A stretch of DNA of 64,000 bases, from the NCBI GenBank assembly GCA_932521025.1, contig OW051473.1, positions 9,362,001 through 9,426,000 on the forward strand. The letters are read 5' to 3'. The position numbers and the translations under genes were made by a program. A model generated the notes under the pieces. It searched no databases and was not told the origin of the DNA. It worked only from the letters and a program-made list of their open reading frames with translations. The DNA comes from Oscheius onirici (taxonomy: Eukaryota > Nematoda > Chromadorea > Rhabditida > Rhabditidae). Below are positions 1 to 10,835 of this stretch, piece by piece. Every line of letters starts with the position of its first letter. Positions within the stretch are counted from its first letter, which is position 1.

Positions 1-53
1 CTCATAGCCCCCTCCTTCTCCATCAAACTGATTCGGCCGTTCAGATGACGTAG

Positions 54-1586
54 AATGGTAGTTTGGTTCTTTCTCAACGTGCTCAGCGTTCTGGGAAAGG
101 AACAGATTGGCCATGTTCCTATAAAAGGTGAGCTCCGGAGGAAGCCATCGGGTGCGAAAGACCACTTTCAGGAAATCTCTGGAGAGCCAAGTTTGCAAAC
201 GAAATTACTGGAAATGTGAGCAGGGAGTTTGAACAGTTCATTGAAAAAGCAAACACGACTTCCTCAGAAGAGACTGGCATCACTTATTACTACTCACAGC
301 ATCCATATAGATATGCGGATGTAAGTCTTTAAGCCTTGGACATGAAAAAAGAAAGTTGAAAATTGTAACATTAGACGACATCATATTCTCAGTTAGCATA
401 GCTTAAAAATGATTGATAAAACATATTCGAGTAAAAAAATCGGCTCTGATAGTGAAATATTATTTTCCGGATACACTAGTTGTCGTTTTATTGTCAAAGA
501 TTGGTTCATTTCGGTCATTAACGTGATCCGAAACCGCTACCCCTATTGGATTGAGCCAACCTAGACAAGAAGATGGAGTGAAAACTGATTATTTTGAGCG
601 AAATGTTGTGTTAGTATACCTCATAAGATTTAGATAACCAGCTAATACATAACTATAAGCAGCTAGCAGTATAGGCTCGCTTTAATACTCAATATACCCA
701 ATTTTTTAGTCAAATTTTGTACCTTGAAATTTCTGTGTCGCTGTAACCAACGTCGACTGTTGTCTCCCAAACCGAGGTGCATTGAAAAAGGCATCAACTT
801 TCTTGTGCATGATTTTATTTTCCAGCTTTGTGGTGTTCAGCAAAATTGTACCATTTGACAATCCCTACAGCTTCACAAAGCTTGAAAATGTAAGCGTGAG
901 CTAGAAAAGTGCGGTTACTTCCTAAAAGTTCCAAGGAATTTTGAGGGCCCTTCACAAAGTGCTAAGAAGGGAAGTTAGCTCCCCCATAACCAGTAAGAGA
1001 ATATGCCAAATCAGATACTGTAGACGTGACGTAACTTATGTACTTATCATGATAAGTGCCAAGTACGGGTCTGATTACATCCATTAGTATACAAAACTAT
1101 CAAAGTTGTCTAGAAGGTATGCAGGCAAGACCCAGATGGGAATGAAGATTCCCGAAATTGCGTTAAAATCACACTGAAATTTATCTAAAACTCTTGTTCA
1201 GTTCGACAATACAATGTGTGCCTACTCACTGGACAGAAATCTGCCGAAAGACGAGTTGACTGGCAAAGCAGTTTCTTTTGCTGTATGGTCATTTTACCAC
1301 AAACTATATTAGTCTTTAGAACTTTACATTATACTTCATTTGCGATGACACATGTTGTGCTATGGAGTGCTGCCAACGGGATATTCAGATGACCATAATG
1401 TGAGTGTCACACGCTCGTCTTAACAACCAAAAACCTTCCAGCGGTACCGGTTTAATTGGAATTTCATTGCTAATACTTCTCTTCTATGCATTCATTTACA
1501 TTTTCGGTCTCATCTGTGCATGGAGGAATGGTGCGATCGGTGCGTGGGTGACCTTTAGACCCTTGAACAAAATCGACGCATTTTAG
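54..1586 (+). CDS. CX-module single-pass membrane protein, nematode family
   Basis: The start at 54 opens with a hydrophobic, signal-peptide-like segment (MVVWFFLNVLSVL). A short intron from about 130 follows, then an exon ending YYYSQHPYRYAD at 321. The exon from 1202 carries a six-cysteine pattern spread over two exons: one Cys in MCAYSLD, one in FICDD, then CC-x3-CC (TCCAMECCQRD). That spacing fits the nematode CX module, a six-cysteine extracellular domain of unknown role. After a 41-base intron the last exon encodes one transmembrane helix (about 1450-1520) and a short basic tail ending at TAG 1584-1586; AATAAA follows near 1680. The 322-825 and 890-1201 introns are long for this locus. 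The exon between them (about 826-889, ...IVPFDNPYSFTKLEN) does not join the 322 donor in phase, so one junction is wrong or missing. Likely a type I surface protein; ligand and function unknown. Confidence 0.6.
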
Positions 1587-1973
1587 GCCGACAGCACAAC
1601 GGCGACACCTCATTGATGATCATCAAAAATAACCACGTTTAACTCGTTTTTTTTGCAATTTTTACGTATGTTTTTCGAAAATAAATTTTTATTTGCCAAA
1701 GCTCTTTACCCATGGTTCTCTGTCCTAGCCGGCTGGCCCTGTTACACTCTCACTCTCGCTGAGGTCATCCGTTCATGATCAAAAATTTCGCCATTTTCGA
1801 CCCCACGAACGGTCTCACTACTTATCAGCTCTCCCATTTTGCGTCACTTACCAATTTTCCCGCTTTGCCTCACCGTGTGCTCCAATAATCATGTTTGTTC
1901 CGCGGGCAACAATATGCCGGAAGCTTCTATTCTCGACTCTTCAAAAGCTATTGTTGACGTTGATCTTTCAGCC

Positions 1974-4664
1974 ATGAACACTTCCCGTCGGCTTTTGATT
2001 CCGTTACTGAGGCAATCGGTGACGAAACCCTCAACGTCAAAGCGAAAAGTTTGCATGTGAACAACTGTTCTTGAAGCAATTTTAGATTTTGATCGGGGCA
2101 TCTCTTGCGGCCAGTGCTGTTGGAACAGCTGTTTATGTGAATAGCCTTGATTCGATTGAGGACATCACAGAAATCGGCATAATCCGTTTTGGACGGGCTG
2201 CTTCTACGGTAAACTTTTGTGCTTTTTGGTGCATAAGCTATTTCAGGTGGCTAACATTGTTATAGACTACAAAACGGCGGTGAGAGGACTTGTCTACCCG
2301 TCGGAAGAATACAATGAATGTATGAATAAGGCTCATAGGAGGAGTGCTGAGAGACTTTTAGGACTAGCTAGGAACAATGGAGGAGTCTTTATTAAAGTAA
2401 CGTTGATAAATTTGAACTTAACGTTAAATGACTTCAGGTCGGACAACACATAGCAGCTCTAGAATATCTTGTTCCTCCCGAGTATACAGAAGTTCTTCAA
2501 GTTTTAATGTCAAATGCACCTCAGCAATCGTTAAAAGACATCAGATTTGTACTGGAACGAGAGCTTGGCCAACCTGTAGGTCTTCAACATTCATTTCATG
2601 TCTAAACAGATGCCAATTTGATAACGACTACATGTAGTCTGACTGCCAGTAAAAGAAAACTTCACAATACAATGAAACTTTTGCGGCATTTTCAGTTAAT
2701 CAAACCTAGTCAAAACTCTTTTCAAGTATTCTGAAGGCGAGCTAAGGAATAAAATTTAGTTTTTTCTTCACAAATAACTGAAGGCAGTTGGAGAAAAATA
2801 ATTAACTCTTGCCCTAGCTGGTCAGATCTGCTTTGGCAGTCCGCGGAAAACCATAGTTGCGCACACGTTGGCCTCGATAGGTTCCCGAATGTCACCAGTA
2901 TGAAGCAAAAGTCTTGAAAATCTGACCGTATTTTCGATGCAAGAGTACAGCGTTGAAAAGACAGATATTTTCTGGTAGAACATGTTAAGCATCATTTTCA
3001 GATGGAAGACCTTTTTTGCAATTTTTCTGAGAAACCTGTTGGAGCTGCAAGTTTAGCCCAAGTTCACGTAGCGAATTTGAAAGAATCTGGAGAAAAGGTA
3101 GCTGTAAAGGTTCAGCACAGAAGAGTCTATGAGAACAGTCAAACGGACATGAGGACAATGGAGGTGAGTTTATATATTTTCACATTATCATTTTCCCCCT
3201 TAAGTTTCTCGTCAATTTGGCAGATCTCCTCTTTCCTGAGTTTAAGCTAATGTGGCTGGTGGATGAAGTGAAGAAAAACTTGCCAAATGAGCTGGATTTT
3301 CTTCATGAGGCGAGAAATGCTGATCGTGCAAGGGAACATTTTAAGCATCTGGAATTTTTGAAGGTATGTACTAGCCTTTTTGGTTTTCATATATTCTGGT
3401 TAAGATACCTCAGATTCATTATGAACATTCTACAAATCGGGTTCTGACCATGGAATTTTGTGAAGGAGCTCAGATAAACGACAGAGAGTACATAGCAGTG
3501 CACAACATAGACAAGTCGGATCTGTGCAGAAAACTTGGTAAACTGATCTCGGAAATGATCTTTATGAAAGGATATTTGCATTCGGTAATTGAACACCTGA
3601 AAGCTGGATCAATTTATCAGGATACTCATCCTGGAAACGTATTGGTCAACAAGATGGCGTCTGGAGAAACACAGGTGGTACTTCTTGACCATGGACTCTA
3701 TCTTGATGTCAATGACCACATCCGCTCCATGTATTCTGACTTATGGCTCTCATTACTGAATGCTGATCAGCAGGGAATCAAGGTATTTTTTGTATTCAGA
3801 GTAGATCAGGAGAAATATAGAGAGATCACATGTTGAAACCGATGCCTATGGATGTGTTGGACAAAGAAATCGAGCCAAAATTGTTAGTAAGGGTGAACTT
3901 TCTAAAACTAAAGTTAGACATCCTTTCCGCTTCCCTCTGTCGCGGAACATCCACATTCTGGTTTCTTTTAAATTCTTGCCTTGGCGTTCTCCGGTAGAAA
4001 ACATGACCCTGTCGATATGTGACTACGTACAAATCTAACTAAAGGGTTAGTGTCAGATGACCGGTAGAAGATCGAACGTGCAAACCGTTTAAATTGATAA
4101 TGAGCATTAGCTTTTCTATACTGAACATAGAATTTCAGAGAGTTGCCAAAGAGATGGGCGTCGGCGAGCTTTACGGTCTTTTTGCTTGCATGGTGGCCAA
4201 AAGATCATGGAAATCTGTCACAGAAGGCATCGGCAACAGTCCTTTGAAGCGTTCCGAACAACAAGAACTCCAAAAATATGCCTTTTCATTGCTCCCACAG
4301 ATTAGCGAGGTTTGTTACCTTTCAAACTTGTTATAGACTGAGATTTTGAGGTCCTTTCTCGGATGCCTAGAGAAATGTTGCTCATCTTGAAAACAAACGA
4401 TCTCTTGAGAAACATGGAATACATTTTGGAGTGTGGAGCAAGACAGGATTCAATGATCGAAGTGAGTCATAAATTTAAAAACCAAAGAAACAGCTTCAGG
4501 TAACAAAATGTGTTGTGAGGTCTCATCACGAGCTGGCTCTTCAGAAAACAGATAAACGTCTTAAACGCCTACGTCTACAATTGAGCATGTGTTGGTCACT
4601 TTTCAGAATTAGGGTCTACGAGCTCTTTCTACGGTTTTCCGACAATTTTGGATGCAGGTTATAG
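1974..4664 (+). CDS. ADCK1: ADCK1-like atypical (ABC1/UbiB) kinase
   Basis: About eleven exons give a protein that follows animal ADCK1 along its whole length. The N-terminus is basic (MNTSRRLLIPLLRQ), consistent with mitochondrial import, and precedes a hydrophobic stretch. The KxGQ-type motif (FIKVGQHIAALEYLVP) spans the junction near 2396/2439. The alanine-rich nucleotide loop reads PVGAASLAQVH (3036-3068), the VAIK-type lysine is in VAVKVQH, the catalytic loop is split around 3585-3620 and reads GYLHS/DTHPGNVLV, and the metal-binding loop is LLDHGLYL. The family acts in mitochondrial cristae and lipid or coenzyme Q homeostasis; the substrate is unclear. The catalytic loop has S-D-T where relatives usually have C-D-P. 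The exact first exon is inferred from a GT donor after RKRK-like sequence near 2046. It ends at TAG 4662-4664 with AATAAA close behind. Confidence 0.85.
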
Positions 4665-4977
4665 ATATTCGTTTTTTATCAATAAACAAGAGTTGAATGT
4701 GGAGTAAAGTATGTCTCCCGAATCAATGGCAGATAATCAAGTTGGGAGTACAAGCTTCTGAATCTTGCATTGTGCTACGCTGTCTCTAGACGACAAAACA
4801 TTGCGGGGCTTCCTGAGTTGCGGTACGTGATCGTTTCATAGTTGCCCAACCGTTTCTAGAATTCCCTTTACTTGATAGGGCCGAGGCACCTCCTACCAGA
4901 GCGCCATTCGACTCCCAGCGGCAACGAATGGGTATTTCATTGAACACAACTGAATGAATGGTGAACAAACAGAGTGA

Positions 4978-5210
4978 TCTTTCTTTACTAAAGTGCAATG
5001 GTGTCCGTCTGTCTGTCTGTAGTGATGTCCGCACAGTTGTTGAGACTAGCGTAACATGTCATGTTTTGTTATGTTAATCTTTTATCGAACGAGATAGTTT
5101 TCTGGGGGAATCTAAACTACATATCTAAAGCGCAGTGGTATCAAAACTTGGACGGCCGTTGTTACGTATGTGAGCGCCGCAGGCGCAAGGGCGGCGAAAG
5201 CCGTCGTAGA
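4978..5210 (-). repeat. Dispersed repeat R1, copy 1
   Basis: This copy is the reverse complement of 49982-50236 over almost its whole length. It shares a core with 13305-13430, including ATCTCGTTCGATAAAAGATT on the minus strand and a short TCTG microsatellite. No coding potential is seen. It ends next to the short near-palindrome GCCGTCGTAGAC. It is probably a non-autonomous element; the rest of 4665-5520 shows no gene. Confidence 0.75.
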
Positions 5211-5520
5211 CAGGTGGTGTTTGGCAAAAAGGACAGATGTTTTGAAAAAAAAAAGTTACAACACACACGGTCCTAGTAACCTGATATGGAAAACGGACAA
5301 AGGAATAAAATTTTGGATACTGAAGAATAGGTATGACCTTTCGTTATCACAATAATTTTTTAACTGGGGAAAAAGTTGGGCAGAACGAGGCTACATGCGA
5401 ATGGAACGTGGTACAAATCGATGCGGAATCACGGAATCACTCACTGAATGGTTTATTCTGTAATGAACGAACAATAAACATAAGCAGAAAAACACTGATT
5501 CGTTATACCGGGGTACAAAA

Positions 5521-5703
5521 TTAATTGCTAAGAAATGCACAATATTCGAGATTTTTGAGCTTCCTGCAGCGGCATTCGCGGATTAGCCGCAATGCATAGA
5601 TTTCTTCGCGTTTTTCGACTTCGCGAATCTTGTTGACACTAATAACCTCTTCTGGCGGGCCGTCGCCACAATGACTTTCCTTGTCAGTGATCAAATTGAA
5701 TAT
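5521..5703 (-). other. Possible terminal exon or gene fragment, unrecognised
   Basis: On the minus strand a TTTTTTAG acceptor is followed by 60 open codons ending in TAA. The peptide is charged (VNKIREVEKREEIYALRLIR) and probably helical, with several cysteines near the end. There is no start codon and no upstream exon that I can connect, and an RTE scrap lies immediately upstream. It may be the remnant of a lost gene. I do not recognise the family. Confidence 0.25.
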
Positions 5704-5769
5704 CTAAAAAAGTAGTACAGTTATTAAAGTTTCAATCAATTTTTTTTTTGGAAAAATTTCGTCATAGTA

Positions 5770-5935
5770 GAATTCGAAATGCGGCATCAAAAGTTGCGAA
5801 CAAAGACGGCAATTGCTGGACTAAAATTATCGAAGAATGGATTCTAAATCGGACAAGAGCAGCTGGCCGACCACCACACAGTTGGAGAAATCTACTCTCA
5901 GATAATCTTGGTCTAACATAACTATTGCTAGAGGA
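5770..5935 (+). mobile_element. RTE-type non-LTR retrotransposon, C-terminal scrap
   Basis: The plus strand encodes NCWTKIIEEWILNRTRAAG followed by RPPHSW and a run ending in stops. This matches in style and order the extreme C-terminus of the RTE reverse transcriptases at 12.9 kb and 57.2 kb (RWTK-I/V-x-EW...RxAGRP...W). Only the last 50 or so codons survive. The remaining sequence to 7067 (5936-7067) contains only short unsupported reading frames, and I see no gene there. Confidence 0.6.
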
Positions 5936-7067
5936 CTGCCCCTGACTGAATACAAAAAATGGCCGTTTGACGCTTTCCGAAAAAAGACATTTCTTAGTTA
6001 GGACACAAATGAATGAAAAAATAAAGAACGGAAAAACAAACCGCTTTCGCTCCGCCTCTTCTCGAATAGCAGTTGAATTTGTGGAGCGTTTCCAAAGGTT
6101 TTTTCTGAACGTTGTTGGTCAAACTGCGAAAATATTTTTTCTAGAAAGCTACAAACGTGAAACAAACGTGAAATTGGAGAAAATAAAAATATCCCACTTC
6201 TCTTTTGACGTTGTATTCAGCATATAGAACAAGAAGTTCCGAACAGTAGCAGATGCAAAAGGAACCAGGAAGAACTTGTATGGTATCTAATAATATTCTG
6301 AAAAAGTCATCTTGTTTACAACTCCCAAGCCCATCCACATGCGTAGCTACAAATGAATACTAATAAACATTATAAAAAAATACAATTTGTTCGCTGTCAC
6401 GAGGATTGGCTTCTACCATTCTTCCGCTCAAGGGAGCATTTTTTTCTTGCCACTTTTGTAAAAAACTGCTTTGTTGGCAATGCACGGCGTTTCGGCATTT
6501 ATCTGTAATACAAAACGTGTCAGGAAAATAAAAAAAACTTCTTCTCTTTGCCGGAAAACACCACTTGCATTCGTATACAACGCCCTTCAATGCGGGACGC
6601 GGCCGGTCACAATTTCGTAGTGGGTAAGTCAAAGAGACAGCAAGCTTCTTTTTCTGTCTTTCTACGATACAAAAGATTGATAACCTATCAGCCGAGGTTG
6701 ATAACCTAGAGATTGTTTGGATGCGAAACCGTTTTTGTTTTGAAGAGTTATGGCTGGTTGAAGAGCCAGAGCCAGGTCTTGGAGCATTTCAACTGCCGCC
6801 TCTAAAGTATTGCGCGGAAATATTAATGTCCTAAAGCAGGTTTCTTCCAGTTGGACCAACATTTACTTTTTCCTATTAAAAAAAGAAGAAATAAGCAGCA
6901 ACATGAAACGCTACATACTCGTCAGAAAAAAAAATTCCAAAAAGTCGTTTATTGTCGGAATAGAAAAAATACCAGTATCTGAAGTTCGAGCACAGGGAGA
7001 GCAATCACAGGAGCAATCTAACTGTAGGACTCGACAAATTGTGCAAGTACAGAAACAGGTCAACAAA

Positions 7068-9018
7068 TCAATGATTCACTTCTTCATCCTCATCATTGTC
7101 GTCTTCGTCAGGGAAGACGTCTTCATCTTCATCGAAATTATCATCACCGCCGTCTTCGTCTAAAAGTTCCCTTTCTTTAAGCTTTCTGATCTTTTACCCT
7201 CGAGATCCCAGTAGTCCATATCATCCTCAAGCACACCTTCGAATAGACGATTTCCGCATTGGTTGCTCTGAAAGTATCACAATGGAATAAAGACCCGCTA
7301 CTACTTGTTGCGTTTAAGAAATTTCGATAAAGGCAACTTTTAAGTGAGTTGGTTAGGAGCTTTCAGATTGTAGAAACAACGTACATTTTCTACTCTGAAA
7401 TGTGAATAGGGGTCGTCTTTGTTCAAAACCGTGTTACAGAGCCAACAGAACGGAGTGGTACACTTTGTGCAGATCATCTTATTGCAGCCGCTGTTTTTCT
7501 GAAAGATAAGAAGATTTTTCTGAATCATATTGGTACAATGCAAGCGGATTTATATCGAATTAAGTCGGAGATCTAAACAGTCTTGAAAGTGTCCTCCAAA
7601 ATTAACTGATCAGATGTTTTTTCTTAGACTACTCAGACCGAGATATATTTGTATCACCAGCTTTATCCTTACCTCAATAGGCGTAGAACACTTCGGACAC
7701 TTCTTGCTGTTTCCAGTAATCCACGTCTCATTTTGAAAGTTGTCCACAAGATGCTGAAGACGAACCATGCCACCGTACTTTCGACTCATTCGGACCTTCT
7801 CCTCGTGACTAGCTTTAAGGAAACTGTCGATGATTTTCTGCTTATTCGCTAAAAAGAGAAGATAAGGTTCATATTAACAAGAAACAACTAACCCAGATTC
7901 AGGTCACACTCTGCCACTCCGTGATATACTTTCATACAGGCGGCACAGAATGAATAACCGCAGACACAAGTTCCGAGTTTTGGGTTCTGTTCACTCAAGA
8001 CGACGCTTCGTTGACAAACCAGAAGGGGACACGGGACGACGTCGTTCATTTGAGACAGAGCATTTTCCAGAAGAATGCTCTCGTAGCGGTCGTATTCTTC
8101 TTCTCCAATCAGCTGTTTGATAATTGGTTGTGGAATGAGAGAGCTACAGTCGTCGCCAAGACAAGACAGGGCTTGGATCTGGAGAAGGGATTGACTCGAG
8201 AGACAAAAAAAGAGATACTACCTGAGATCCCCTGGTCTTTTCCCTCACAAACGCCTCGACACAATCACTGCAATAAACGTGGTTGCAGGGTTGCATCCGA
8301 ATGCAGTCCTTACCCATCTTGTTCTCGAAACAGACCTGAACATGATCTTAGGAAAATTTGATTCAACAGACTTGCCTCGCAATCGTAGCACCCCGTCTCA
8401 AAGTGGTCTTCTTCCGCCTTCTCACTCGACTCTGTCACAAACGACAAGATTTCTCGAGAAGACAATTTGTGGCTCAGAAGGTAGGGAGTGGAGTCGAGAC
8501 AGAATTCTTCCAACTCCTTCTCTCTGTCTCGAACTGTGTCTATTATCGTCTGATAACAGAAGAAGAGCACTGCCATTCCGGCCATAGTCTCGCACTGTTC
8601 TGTCAGAGAGTCTTGCAGTGAGGAAAGCTGCAACGTATACCAGTAAAAAACAATTCGGGAAAATGTACCATCTCATCGGACATCCAGATACATTCTATGG
8701 ACAACGTTGGTGCAGATGTTGAAGGATAGTCGTCTGGGAGGCAGAAGATGAGTTTGGCAGGAGGAAGTGCCCTGACCTCGACAGATTTTCTGACTGGAAA
8801 GATAAACACTTGTGATCAGAGCTTTAACGCCTACCTCCTTTCTCCGTTACATAGAACAGACTAGGCTTTGCCAGGGGCTCAAACTCTACCGTAATTGTCC
8901 CTCTTATCAATTCTCCCTCTTCGTTAGAGTACTGAATCCGATCGGTCAGTCCTTCGAAGACAGCTGAGAGCGCTTCAAGTTCTTGAAGCTGCTCTTGGCT
9001 GTCCTCTGACATCTGCAA
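7068..9018 (-). CDS. RNF14: RNF14-like RBR-type E3 ubiquitin ligase
   Basis: The minus-strand start is at 9018 (or the second Met at 9012). Exons 1-2 form an RWD domain (LQELEALSAVFEGLTDRIQY; LIFCLPDDYPSTSAPTLSIE), a coiled linker follows, then RING1 with CEVCF and MQPCNHVYCSDC. The in-between-RING region includes CVCGYSFCAACMKVYHG. The Rcat/RING2 region has KKCPKCSTPIE, then NSGCNKMICTKC and FCWLCN, with the catalytic cysteine expected in the latter block. The protein ends in a strongly acidic tail. RNF14 proteins transfer ubiquitin through a thioester on RING2 and act in transcription and on stalled ribosomes. The architecture and order match the family throughout. One intron (8332-8375) uses a GC donor (GCAAGT). 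An inverted fragment of that same intron/exon lies at 10051-10120. Confidence 0.88.
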
Positions 9019-9131
9019 AACATCATTGCACCAATAATTTGCTAAAAATTGGTAACTCGAAATAGAAATGGGAGTAGCTGTCCCCGAAGTACAAGATCAC
9101 CCGCTAGTGGTACACATTTTATATTGACAGA

Positions 9132-9493
9132 TCACTGGAATGATTTCTTGTTGTGGATATCCCTCAAAATTTCCTCAAGCTCCTCGTTTTCGAATTTGTT
9201 TTCGGGGATCAGAGTCTGAATTTGTGACTCTAAATATATATTCCACAATTTTCCACCTTAGCTTCTTCAGCGTTGTCCGGGCACAGCTTGCAGATTTGGG
9301 CGACCTCTAACTTGTTCAACGTTTTTTCAAAGGAATGTATTGAGGCTGCACGGCTCTGATAGTCTAGCTATTCTTTAATCAGGAGAGACAGCAAGTGTGG
9401 TTCAGAGTCTTGATGAAAACTTCTGACATTTCGTCAATGTCGTCCTTGTTCTCATTCTGGACGTTCTTGAGCGTCAGGTCGCAGACTAAAATT
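9132..9493 (-). pseudogene. Decayed RNA polymerase II subunit RPB4 copy
   Basis: Read on the minus strand, the pieces follow animal RPB4 (POLR2D): DEMSEVFIKTLNHT, then KNS-stop-TIRAV, then SFEKTLNKLEVAQICKLCPD with NAEEAK, then a 46-base intron, then LIPENKFENEELEEILRDIH ending FQ and TGA. RPB4 partners RPB7 on the polymerase stalk. This copy has two in-frame stops (TGA where relatives have Arg, TAG where they have Glu) and a frame change before SFEK. It also lacks the N-terminal exon. Because an intron is retained it is a duplicated, not a processed, copy. An intact gene must exist elsewhere unless these are sequence errors. The 88 bases at 9366-9453 are repeated in inverted form at 9673-9760 with the same first stop, so that change is unlikely to be a random read error. 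Confidence 0.75.
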
Positions 9494-9760
9494 CTGAAAG
9501 AACTTAGTGAAAAAGATTTTGTTCACTGACTACACTGCTAAACTATTGTAACGGACGGCGTTGCCAAGTAGCATCCAAAAGGAGCGGGCTAGGGCGGGAC
9601 GCTCAGTGGTAGAGCAGTTGAGTTGCAATAAGACAGGTCCCGGGTTTGAGTCCCGGTTGGTCTAATGCTTAGGAGAACAAGGACGACATTGACGAAATGT
9701 CAGAAGTTTTCATCAAGACTCTGAACCACACTTGCTGTCTCTCCTGATTAAAGAATAGCT
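9366..9760. repeat. 88-bp inverted repeat (snap-back of RPB4 exon) with 219-bp loop
   Basis: Bases 9366-9453 and 9673-9760 are reverse complements over 88 positions with no mismatch that I can find. The repeated sequence is the middle of the RPB4-like exon, and the loop carries the tRNA-like sequence. The absence of divergence implies a recent event, such as template switching or fold-back repair. Confidence 0.85.
9592..9663 (+). tRNA. tRNA-like sequence, probably a pseudogene or SINE head
   Basis: The A box region reads GCTCAGTGGTAGAGC and the B box GGTTTGAGTCC. The T arm pairs perfectly (CCGGG/CCCGG) and the D arm pairs. The acceptor GGGCGGG pairs with TTGGTCT at 6 of 7 positions, mostly through G-U wobble. 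The anticodon arm is poor: the stem GTTGA has no matching partner, and the loop would carry GCA (Cys) only if drawn with mismatches. No CCA or T-run terminator is seen. It is best read as a decayed tRNA or tRNA-derived SINE. Confidence 0.5.
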
Positions 9761-10050
9761 TTTCATTTACCTCCGCGTGGAGTACGTTACACCATTTTTA
9801 ATTATTTGTTTAGTAAAGGTAGTCAATGTTCTCAAACGGAATTAGGATATCCATTTTTGAGACAGGCATATGAGAGAGTTATAGAAAGGAAGAGCGACCA
9901 GCCAAGTCACAATTAGTTAGGCAGGACAGAACTGTGTTCAGAATAATACTAAAAAAAATTCTTTCGAAATCTCCATTCGAAAAATGAGAAAAAGGTGTTT
10001 TGAAAGCCACGTACCTGTAGGGAATTTGAGCTCGCAGGTGTCCTCCTCCA

Positions 10051-10120
10051 CAAGTCTGTTGAATCAAATTTTCCTAAGATCATGTTCAGGTCGGTTTCGA
10101 GAACAAGATGGGTAAAGACT
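10051..10120 (+). pseudogene. Inverted 70-bp fragment of the RNF14-like gene
   Basis: The 70 bases are the reverse complement of 8305-8374, with about two mismatches. They cover the GC-AG intron and the first bases of the RING1 exon. The copy lies on the opposite strand about 1.7 kb away, just beyond the RPB4 snap-back, and leads into unrelated sequence. It has no function by itself. Confidence 0.8.
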
Positions 10121-10504
10121 CATCTGGTTGAACAGAAGTCGAAAACGACAGTGAGTAAAACTGGCATATTTCGAATCCGAAAGAGACGCGAGTCGATATC
10201 GGTCAAAAGCGAAGCCAATATAAACGATTGATTTTAAAACTACGGTAAGCGAGTTGGGACCCGACCAAGGCGCCGTTCAAACATGAATTTTCTACGCCAC
10301 GTGAGGCAAATAAAACGCTATTTACGTGTTTGCATCGATTTAGTAGAATTAACTTCGTCTTATTTTTTCTATCTATGGGATGTCCCGATACGTCCTTCCT
10401 TTAGGACGTTTGACAGCTCGAAGTTCCTGTAACGTAGAAATTATTGAAATATCGAAACTATTTCACTCTTCCATATTTAATAAAATATAACAGCATATTT
10501 TCCA

Positions 10505-10835
10505 GAAGAAAAGAGCGAATCTGAAGTCATTACCCAGGAGTCAGAAGAGGTAATTTGTTTGTTCTATTTTACTTTTGACTGTTAGACACAGTGTGATGCA
10601 ACCGTACTTTCAGGTAGAAGTAGCAACTCCACAGCAGGCTATGGAAACTGAAGCAGAAGAGACCAAAGAGGAAGCTAAGAAAACAACCGAGGAGGAAAAG
10701 AAAGAGCTCGAAAAGGAAGAGAAGTAGGAAGTGGAAGAAGTTCTTAAACGAAGAGGACGACCGTCCAGATCCGCAAAAAAATCTGTGAAGAAGACTGAAA
10801 CTCCCAAGACTGAGAAGAAAGGACGAAGAAGGTGA
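10505..10835 (+). pseudogene. Acidic/basic AT-hook protein fragment with an internal stop
   Basis: An exon (about 10505-10551) encodes EEKSESEVITQESEE, a standard 62-base intron follows, and the next exon opens VEVATPQQAMETEAEE. It continues as a Glu/Lys-rich helix to a TAG at about 10725. Beyond this stop, in the same frame, lies VEEVLKRRGRPSRSAKKS, which contains an AT-hook core (RGRP), then a basic tail to TGA 10835. The composition on both sides of the TAG matches, so the stop looks like a nonsense mutation in a small chromatin-type protein. No upstream start was found, so the locus is 5'-incomplete. From here to 11247 I see no further gene. Confidence 0.35.

Noticed and set aside
8011-8621. 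Several plus-strand open frames of 80-116 codons
   Set aside because: They are antisense to the RNF14-like exons, which show domain motifs and splice sites on the minus strand.
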